Part shown: piece by piece, positions 44,231 to 53,800 of the stretch
Numbering within the stretch: position 1 is the stretch's first letter
Layout: each line of letters starts with the position of its first letter
Assembly: GCA_950022295.1 (NCBI GenBank)
Contig: OX465599.1
Coordinates: forward strand, 5,022,001-5,086,000
Reading direction: 5' to 3'
Origin: Bromus sterilis
Lineage: Eukaryota; Streptophyta; Magnoliopsida; Poales; Poaceae
Length of the DNA: 64,000 nt
The notes under the pieces: model-generated
Seen by the model: the letters and a program-made list of their open reading frames with translations, nothing else
Database searches by the model: none
What the model was told of the DNA's origin: nothing
Program-made: the position numbers and the translations under genes

Positions 44231-46338
44231 TCTATAATCGGAGGTCCTAAGTACCCAAGCGGCCTGTCCGAACGATGTTTAGGCACTTTTTGTCACCGAA
44301 CCGGAGGAGGTAAACCCGACCCAAATATTTGGGCTGACCGACATCCCTATACACAGTCCATATGTGAGGCGGATATAGGTTTTGGGTGCGTCTACCATGT
44401 CAGATCCAACCCACAATGACCCTACATAAATATGACCTGATCCGTTGTCAGGACAAAACCCTAGCCACTTCAGCCCACTCCATTCTGCCCCAAGCTTCTC
44501 TCCAACGATCTCCGTCCTTCTATGCCATGACAGACAACGGATTCGAGTCCTACTTCACCTGATCTATGGAATGTGACCTCCATTCATGCGCTAGAAGGCC
44601 CCGCACCAACCCCATCGACGCAATAATGGGTGAAGGACCCCCCCTCCCCCCGCCAACACTATCGGCATCTTAGCCCGGTGGCATACTCCGACAGCGATGG
44701 AGGGAAGGGAGGAAGGGGACAGCAGCTCCAATAGCTGGCGATGGGGAACCACCCGAGTTTCCCGAGCGAAGGCGGCGTGGGATCGTCACTAGATTTATTT
44801 CTAGAGTCATGGAGGGAGAGGAGGGCAACAAAATGTGATGATCTAGAAAAAATGATGCTCTATCAAAAGTTCTAAGAAACTTTTCAATAACTAGTTACAT
44901 GTATGTCTTTTTGGGATAAATATAATTTTTTGTAATCATTATCTGATATGTTTTTGTCGTAGATCATATGGAAGCCATAGGCAAGAACATCATGATGGTC
45001 CGCCATGTTGTCACGGATCGACTCTTTCCTCTTGGAAAAGCACCCATCACGGGTTTCCTCCTTGTAGTCATCGACATCGATCAAATTTGACTTGTTGGCT
45101 GAGCATCCCGAGACACTGACGTAGAATGTGTCCTTTAGAAATGCCAAAAGGAGCTCGATGGCTTAGAAGGATAGCTAATCCTGTATCGAGCACCTAAGAA
45201 GACCAACGACATGTACATCCAAGATGTCGACGGTGATTGAGCATGAGGCCTTGGGGACACGCCACTTCATCGGTGCCATAGCCCACTTTAAGTCGTTGTT
45301 GTCGACGAGCTTGATGTCGTAGTCAAAAAAATGTAATATGAAGAAAAATGTAAGCGCACTTATTTTAATACTCCGAGGACTCTGAGGCAAGGTGTTACTC
45401 CAGTATTACAAGGTCATCACACATGGAGACAACATCAGTGCGACCGCGAGTTAACTCTCGGTGTCCACCTCTTCCTCCACCTCCATTGCGGCCACCTCTA
45501 CCTCCTTGATCTTCGTGTGATATGTGGTTGGGCTTAGGCAGTTATGCTTTAGATTATGAGTGAGGATTTGGAGGCAATAGAGGGCGCTTCACAGGCGCCA
45601 TATAAGCAAATCAGGACGAGGAGGGGATGGATATCGATGGGTTACCTGACTCGATCAAAGGTGCACGTGCAAACCATGTTAGAGGTTGAAGGTGGAGCGA
45701 CAACCAGAGTTTGAGCAGGGCAGAGGGTTGGTGTTTTAGTGGTGTGTGTGTGTGTGGGGGGGTGAAATACTTAAATGGCAAGACTACTGGATTACTGAAA
45801 TACGCAAATCACATGAAGATGTTCACGATGATGTCGGGCATGTGAAGCCTAAAGGAGCCGATGACAACGTGGTCATGTTGGTGCCACAGTGTAGTGTTGT
45901 AGGAAGCATCATCGACAGAAACGAAGTGCATGCGAACGGTGTTGTCATGGTGCGTCGACTGGGTGAAGACGATGAAGTAGTTTTTGGGGTGGTACGACGT
46001 GACGCGAAGCTGGTGCCGAAGAATGCACATCTGCTCCTCGAGCGAGCGGCCAACCACCATGGGGGAGGCGTTGTTGATGCCCTTAGCTACTGCCCTTAGT
46101 GTCGGGGTATGCAATGCGAATATTTGATGATTATAATTGAATAACAATAGTGTTCAAACACCCTTGTTCAAACATTTACAGATGATTGGGTGATGTCCTA
46201 ACTCATGGAAGAAAAATAACACACTTTTTAACAAGTATGTTTTGGCTCCCGAGCTCACACATGTGAATAGTAGATTCAAAGAATTGGTAAAAAGTTTAAC
46301 AAAAGACATTTTTTTACTTTTATATACTCTTCCTGTTA
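44231..46338. other. Degenerate transposon-like or gene-relic DNA
   Basis: Two interrupted low-quality frames are visible on the minus strand: 44884-45147 (SGCSANKSNLIDVDDYKEE) and 45809-46147 (HPKNYFIVFTQSTHHDNTV), the second vaguely like the N-terminal domain of retroelement or DUF4283-type proteins. A (GT)n-(G)n run lies at about 45743-45762. No terminus or intact gene was found. Confidence 0.3.
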
Positions 46339-47252
46339 ATGAGGCCACGTGAATCTGGGCCCAGTGAACAGAAAATGCGGAGATTATTATTAAGACCACG
46401 ACGACGACTCGGCAACAAGTCTCCTCGTTTGATTGATTATTATACGACCAGATCTGCTTCTCTTCTCAGTCCATTGCTGCCACTCTCGACCTCGCCGTCG
46501 CCGCCGCCCGAGCTTCTCCTCGCCGGTCGCCGCTGCCGGGGTTTACTCCGCGGTCGCTGCAGTCCGCCACTCGCGGCTGATCCATCCCGCTAGCCAGGTA
46601 CTTGCCGTGCTTCAATTCCATCTCCTTATACGACGCCGCCAGCACCGCCGGCGCGCATTGGCCCCCGCCGGCACGGCGTCCAGACGTAGCTCGTTCGGCG
46701 CACAGATCTTTCATTTTTGCGCTCACCTCGGTTAATCCATTCTCTTTCAGGTACAGATCCACGACGCCGTGGAAATAATCAATCCACTCTTCACTCGTCT
46801 TCGGCGCCCGACCCGAGCTCCCCTCCCCATTCTCCTCGCCGGATCCGGATCCATCCCTCGAGGTACGGCCCCGTCCCCTCGCTCCCTGCTTCTCCTATGC
46901 GGCGCATTCAACTGCGACGGCGCTGGGAAACTCTCTGTACCTCGTCTGCTGCAGCAATGGTCTGCCGCGCTCACCACCGTTAATCCATTCCCTTTCAGGC
47001 TTCAGCTCGACGGCGCGCAGAAGAGGAAATAATCTACTCTTCACCGCCAGTGCACTAACAGATCGACCGAGCTGGCACGGCAATCAGGTATGAACCAAAT
47101 AAAAGCTCAGGTTCCATGGGAGCAATCTGCAGCTAGTTGTTCAGTGTGATAATCCATGCATCCTCTGAACAGGTTGTTGCTTGGTGGCACCAATCGGACT
47201 GCTTACTGTCAGTCCATTCAGCCACTTGACCGAGCTCTGAGCTAACGTGGCT
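46339..47252 (+). promoter_or_regulatory. 5' leader of NLR3 with probable leader introns
   Basis: It is paralogous to the NLR1 leader: 'gatccatcccgctagccag' followed by GTACTTG at 46598, and acceptors TTTCAG at about 46750 and 46999. The best-supported intron is 47088-47172 (ATCAG|GTATGAACC ... CTGAACAG|GTTG), equivalent to 11476-11556 in NLR1. A TATA-like tttatatac lies at about 46318. Confidence 0.5.
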
Positions 47253-47829
47253 ATGGAGGCGGCTCTCGTCAGCGTGGCGACAGGGGTACTCAAACCTGTC
47301 CTGGGGAAGCTCACCGTTCTGCTCGGCAACGAGTACAAGCGATTCAAGACAGTTCGCAAGGAGATCAAGTCTCTCACTCATGAGCTCGCCGCCATGGAGG
47401 CTTTTCTCCTCAAGATGTCTGAGGTGGAGGATCCTGATCCACAGGATAAAGTTTGGATGAATGAGGTGCGGGAGCTGTCCTATGATATGGAGGATGCCAT
47501 CGACGACTTCATGCAAAGCATCAGTGAAAAAGATGAAAAGTCAGATGGTTTCATTGAGAAGATCAAGAACTCACTAGGGAAGTTGGGGAAGATGAAGGCT
47601 CGCCGTCGAATCGGCAAGGAAATCCAAGATCTGAAGAAACAGATCAAAGAAGTGGGCGACAGGAATGCAAGGTACAAGAGTCGCGAGGCGTTCTCCAACA
47701 CCAAAAATGCGACCATTGATCCTAGAGCTCTTGCTATATTTGAGCATGCTTCGAAGCTCGTCGGAATTGATGAACCCAAGGCTGAGATAATCAAATTGTT
47801 GATGGAAGACAATGTTCGTGCACCAGTGC

Positions 47830-47864
<35 letters not shown>

Positions 47865-50800
47865 CCGAAGATAGTCTCCATTGTAGGATCTGGAGGTATG
47901 GGCAAGACAACTCTTGCAAATCAAGTGTATCAAGAGCTCAAAGGAGACTACGAGTGTAAGGCTTTCGTATCCGTGTCACGAAATCCAGACATCATGAATA
48001 TATTGAGGAATATTTTCAGTGAAGTGGCTAAGAAAGATTATGGTGGCACAGAAGTCGGGAGTGTACAACAACTCATCACCAAGATCACTGATTACCTAGC
48101 AGATAGAAGGTACAGTTCTATTCCATGTCCACCTGTTCTCCTCGAATACATATAATTGCCAATACCACCATGGCTAGGTTGCTAGCTTCTGTTTTTAAGC
48201 ACCACAGCACCCTTATGACTTTGCCCTTCTATTGAACACTCTTGCATTCCCTTCTAGCCAAAGATTATGCATACATAGCACCACCACCAGCGTGTTGAAA
48301 AGCGAGTGGCTGCGAGGAGCTGTTGATTGCTGTAACTCATGCCACCAATCATGGATCACCAAACCTGCATTGGACGTGAGCATCATGTGCCACATTCATT
48401 GCAGGAAGACAATCAAACCATATTGCCCTTGAGAAGGGGCACTCTGTAAGTGCTGGATGGATTCAGGGCTTTGGCAGCATAAAGGGTGATGAGATTGATG
48501 CGGGAGTCCTCTTGTCTGCAGACGATCTGAGGTCGAACATCTATCGTGTAAGATAGGCCAGATGAAAATTTTGGCCGCAGGCCGAGCAAAGGACGACCAT
48601 GTGAAATAGATTGGAAGCGTATGCGTGATGCAGGGACGCGCTGTTAACACTCCCCCTCAATCACAACTATCCAAGTTGAGATTGTTCCGAAAAGCCTCCA
48701 ACTGACGGAGAGACAAAGTCTTTGTGAACCCATCTGCAACTTGATCGCCAGTAGGTACAAACCGAATATTCAACAACTTGTTTGCTACCCTCTCCCGAAC
48801 AAAATGATAGTCAATCTCAATATGCTTTGTTCGGGCATGGAAAATTGGATTAGCAGACAAGTAAGTAGCACCAATATTATCACACCATAAGGAGGCAGCC
48901 TTGGGATGGTGCACACCCAACTCAGTCAACAAAGTTTGAACCCAAATAATCTCAGCAGTAGCATTAGCAAGGGCTTTATACTCAGCTTCGGTACTAGATC
49001 GAGACACTGTAGCTTGTTTGCGAGAGCTCCAAGAAATCAGATTTCGACCAAGAAAAACTGCAAAACCACCTGTGGATCGCCTGTCGTCAGGACATCCTGC
49101 CCAATCGGCATCCGAAAAAGCACTCACAAGCATAGAATCGGATTTTTCAATCTTAAGACCATGGGTAGCAGTCCCGTGCAGATACCGAAGAATGCGTTTG
49201 ACCGCCGACCAATGAGCAGTAGTAGGCGCATGCAAGAACTGACAAACTTTGTTGACTGAAAAGGAGATATCTGGACGAGTCAACGTCAAATACTGTAAGG
49301 CCCCAACAATACTGCGATATTTGGTTGAGTCCTCCTTTCCAAGTGTATCACCGTCAAGTAAAGATAACTTCTCAGACAGAGATAATGGAGTGGACACAGT
49401 CTTGCACCCTTTCATGCCCACTCGTGTCAGAATATCAGACAAATACTTGCCTTGGGACAAGAGAATCCCATGCTGGATAGGTTTGACCTCAATACCAAGA
49501 AAGTAATGTAAGTCACCGAGATCTTTAAGCGCAAAATCCATGCGCAGATCCGTAAGGAGAGCATCAACAGCAACGGAAGAGGAACTCGCAACAATAATAT
49601 CATCAACATAAATAAGCATGAACATAGTAACTCCATGGTGATGATAAAAAAATAGCGAGGTGTCTGCTTTGGAGAATTGAAAACCCAGAGACTGAAGTTT
49701 GGTGGACAGGCGAGAGTACCATGCTCGAGGGGCTTGCTTTAAACCATATAAAGCTTTATCAAGTTTACACACATACTGCGGGGAGCAAGAATCTTCATAC
49801 CCAGGCGGTTGTCGCATAAAGACTTCTTCTTCCAGAACACCATGCAAAAACGCGTTCTTTACATCTAACTGTCGCAAACACCAATTGTGAGAAACAGCTA
49901 CGGAAAGAATTAACCGGATGGTTGCAGCTTTGACGACTGGACTGAAGGTATCTTCATAGTCAATCCCATATCGTTGTTTAAAACCCTTGGCCACGAGACG
50001 TGCCTTATACCTGTCAATACTGCCATCAGAATTTGTTTTGACCTTATACACCCATTTACAATCAATGATATTATTCCTTTCATTGGGAGGTACCAGATGC
50101 CATGTTTTGTTGTCCATAAGAGCAGCATACTCCTCATTCATAGCCGCTTTCCACTTAGGATCAGCAAGGGCTTCTGTCAAATTTTCAGGTTCGCCCGTAG
50201 CGCAAAAGTTACCCCAACGAACACATCCATCTTTATATTCCTTGGGCTTCATTATGCCACTTTGAGATCTGGTGCGAGAGCGCAGAGAGGGTTGGGCTTC
50301 ATTTTGCTGTTGTATCCGCTGAGCCACTGAAGAAACAAACGCGTCAGCAGAGTGATCTTCAGAGGGAACATTAGCAGCCGGGCCACGGACTGTGGAAGAA
50401 GGCAGCCGCTGGGGCACGTACGGGCTTCGAGGGCGGGACGAGGAAGGCACATCAGATGAATCAACAGGCGAACAGGGCGCACCAGCCGCGGTTGCTGCAG
50501 GGATAGCGACCGCACGAGGGGCCTCGACTGGTACGCCGCCCGCACGCGGGATAGCGACTGCGCGGTTCTCAGCGTGCGACGGGATAGGTGGCCCTGCGCG
50601 ATCGGCGTCCGCGGATTCGCCCGAGTATCCCGAGGCGATTTGCTCCGATCCCGATAGCCGAGCAGACATATCTCCCTCGGATCCAGCAACGAGAGGATCT
50701 TCTGTGGCAGCAGAATCCTGCATAAAATCATCCGAATTTTCCTGCACACTTGCAACTGAAATTTGATCATTAGCATTAGAAACTGTAACAGATTGGTCAA

Positions 50801-53800
50801 GTACTTCCTCCCTACTAGTAGGACATGGAAGATTAAGAAGATGAGATGGAAGGAGAACAAGTTCTGCACGTAATTGGGCGCCGGCATTCGGATGGAGGTG
50901 TGAAAAGGGGAATACGTGTTCATCAAAAATGACATCACGGGAGATATAAACACGGCCAGTGGCAACATCAAGACATTTGTATCCCTTATGGAGACTACTA
51001 TAGCCAATGAAAGCACATTGCTTAGATCGGAACTCAAGTTTGTGTTTATTGAAAGGACGAAGGTTTGGCCAAACTGCGCACCCAAAAATACGAAGGAAGG
51101 AGTAGTTTGGTGGAGTACCAAAGAGTCGCTCTAAGGGAGTTTCATTGTTGATCACACGACTAGGCATTCGATTAATGAGATAGACAACAGTGAGGAATGC
51201 CTCATCCCAAAATTTGAGAGGCATGGAGGCGTGAGCAAGAAGTGAAAGACCAACTTCCACTATGTGCCTATGTTTGCGTTCAGCAGATCCATTTTGTTGG
51301 TGTGCATGAGGACAAGAAACATGATGAGAGATTCCAATGCGCTCAAAGAATTGATTCAGTTTTTGATATTCACCACCCCAGTCAGTTTGCATGGCAAGAA
51401 TTTTGCGATCAAATAATCGTTCAACATGAGTCTGAAAGAGATGAAATTTTTGAAACACATCAGACCTGTTTTTGATGAGATAGATCCAACTGAATTTACT
51501 AAAATCATCAATGAAACTAACATAATATTTTTGCCTACCAACTGAGACTGGACCGGGGCCCCATACATCAGAAAAAATAAGCTCTAAAGGAGCCAATGAC
51601 ACACTAGTCGATTTGGGATAAGGTAACTGATGGCTTTTGGCCATTTGACATGCATCACAAACATCATGATGTTTCTTATTTGACACAGGTAAACTATAAT
51701 TGCGAATAATCTGCTGAACCACCGGAATGGAGGGATGTCCTAGACGCCTATGCCAACGTGAGGTGGATGGTTTGGCCACGCTTAGCATCTGTCTCCCATG
51801 AGCAGGCAGCTGTCCAGCAATGGGATACAATCCCCCTTTACTCCTGCCTTGCAGAAGGATACTCCCCGTTGCCTGATCCTTAACAGAAAAGAATTCAGGG
51901 TAAACCTCAAGATATGCATGATTATCAGAGACAAGTTGATGAGCGGAAATCAGATTTGTTTGAGCACGAGGGACATGAAGGATATTGTTCAAGTGCAAAG
52001 GACGAGACGAAGTAGGAAGTAATGTACGACCAATATGTGCAATTTCCATACCTTGACCACTAGCAGTGTGGATTTGTTCATTGCCGGAGTAGCGATCACG
52101 AACGGTAAGTTTCTGAAGTTCCCCCGTCACATGATCAGACGCACCGGTGTCAAGATACCAGTTTGTATCAACACCATATTGGGGATACACCGCATTGGCA
52201 GACTGTGGATTGCTCGGGCGATCACCCCCACCAAGGAACCGATTATTGTATGAGCGATTGAAACGCTCAGCACAACGCCATGCACCATGGCCCGATTCTT
52301 TACATATTTGACAGACCAGATCGCCACTTTGACGTGAACCACCACCTCCACTGCCCTGGTAATTGGAATTCCCACCAGAGCCGCCAGAATTGTTGCCTTG
52401 AGATGTGGGCTTTCCTCCAGTACGGTTTCCAGAATTGGAGCCTCGATAATTACCACCAAAGGAGCGGCCGCGGTTTCCTCTCGTTGCCAGATTCGCGGAA
52501 TAAGAGGACCCACCATTCTGGGCTTCGATCCTGGCCTCCGCCGTGAGCAGAAAGGAGAATAGATCGGCAAGAGACAGATTCTGATCAGTGCGCGTGGAGA
52601 GGGCCGAGACAAGGGAGTTGTAGTCCGAGTCAAGCCCTTGAAGGATGTAAGAGACCACGTCATCTTCATCCAGACGCTTGCCGGCAGCCGCCATCTCATC
52701 TGCAAAGCCCTTCATCTTGGTGAAGTAGTCGGTTGCAGAGAGGTCACCTTTGTGTGTGTTGCTGAGTTGAGATCGAAGTTGAATCACTTTGGCGCGAGAT
52801 TGGGATGCGAACATTTGTTGGACAGCAGTCCAGACGTCAGCGGCGGTGTTAATATCCACCACCTGAAGAAGAACCTCTCGAGAGAACGAGAGAAGCAGGA
52901 ACGAAAGAATCGCCTGATCTTGTGAGTACCACACAACGTACGCTGGGTTGGGGGTCTCAGAGACCTCCTTCTTCCCAGCGACATCCTTCTCCACCATGAG
53001 AACAGAGGGTGGAGCAGCAATAGTGCCATCAAGGTAGCCCATCATGCCCGTGCTCCGGATATGGGGAAGCACTTGGGCCTTCCAGACGAGAAAGTTCTCC
53101 CGCGTCAGTTTCTCGGTGATGTGATGCCCGAGACCAGCGAGAGAAGGGGCAGCCATGGCAGAAGATGAAGAAGACGACATAGATGCGAGGAAGAAGATGG
53201 CTCTTATACCATGTGAAATAGATTGGAAGCGTATGCGTGATGCAGGGACGCGCTGGTATTTATATATGCAGCAGATATACAAGGAGGTTGCTTAGATCGA
53301 TCCTAACAGCTAACAGATTAACAGGAAAGAGTCTCGAGTCCCCACGGTTTATACAACACCGTATATACATATGTTAACAGACCAGACCTGAGCTACCCCA
53401 CCAAAATCAATTGGCTTGCACACGGTACTCCAGGCCTCATCACATCCCCACCACAAGAACCCTTTGCAGTCGGCACGCATTACAGACATCACGGGGGATA
53501 AGCAATTGTTTGAACAAGTGGCATGGCCACTGTATCCCAGTGACTGGAGTGCAATGGTCATGCCTCTTGTTACAAAACCCCCTTCCTCTCTGTAATGTGC
53601 GAAACGAACATGGTCGTGCACACACGAATTAAGTCTAACATATTCCCTGTTAGTATTTGCATTTATCCTTTTTTTGTTGTCAATGTTAAAGTTTTCCATT
53701 TATTCTTTATCTGTCTGCATAGTACACTCTTTGTTTCAAACCAATGCTAATATTTATTTGTCCATGTATAGGTACTTTGTTGTTGTTGACGATATATGGA

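Larger units (their letters stand above)
48600..53379 (-). mobile_element. Copia LTR retrotransposon with intact polyprotein, 4780 bp
   Basis: A perfect 5-bp duplication GACCA flanks it (48595-48599 and 53380-53384). The 5' LTR is 53212-53379 (168 bp) and the 3' LTR is 48600-48649 (50 bp). A PBS lies at 53200-53211, and a GAGGGGGAG polypurine tract overlaps the stop codon next to the 3' LTR. All bases the two LTRs share (44 plus the TTAACA end) are identical, so the insertion is young. The short LTRs and the gag start 'LTRENFLVWKAQVLP' suggest the Ale/Retrofit lineage. It lies antisense to NLR3. Confidence 0.93.
48155..53645 (-). mobile_element. LINE 3' fragment in the NLR3 intron, split by the Copia element
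   Basis: The minus-strand frame at 53349-53699 reads FLWWGCDEAW..VCKPIDFGG, the region just after a LINE reverse transcriptase. It continues, once the Copia and one GACCA are removed, through QVWSSFARPAAKIFIW to HDRCSTSDRLQTRGLP, a zinc-binding (zf-RVT) domain of L1-type elements. Stops and gaps follow. The outer ends are approximate. The fragment is absent from the NLR1 and NLR2 introns. Confidence 0.65.

Noticed and set aside
49974..51121. Medium ORFs antisense or out of frame within the Copia polyprotein
   Set aside because: They are shadows of the 1507-residue frame.
53181..53282. Upstream ATG extending the Copia polyprotein by 34 residues
   Set aside because: These codons lie in the PBS and LTR; the Gag start at 53180 is the sensible one.
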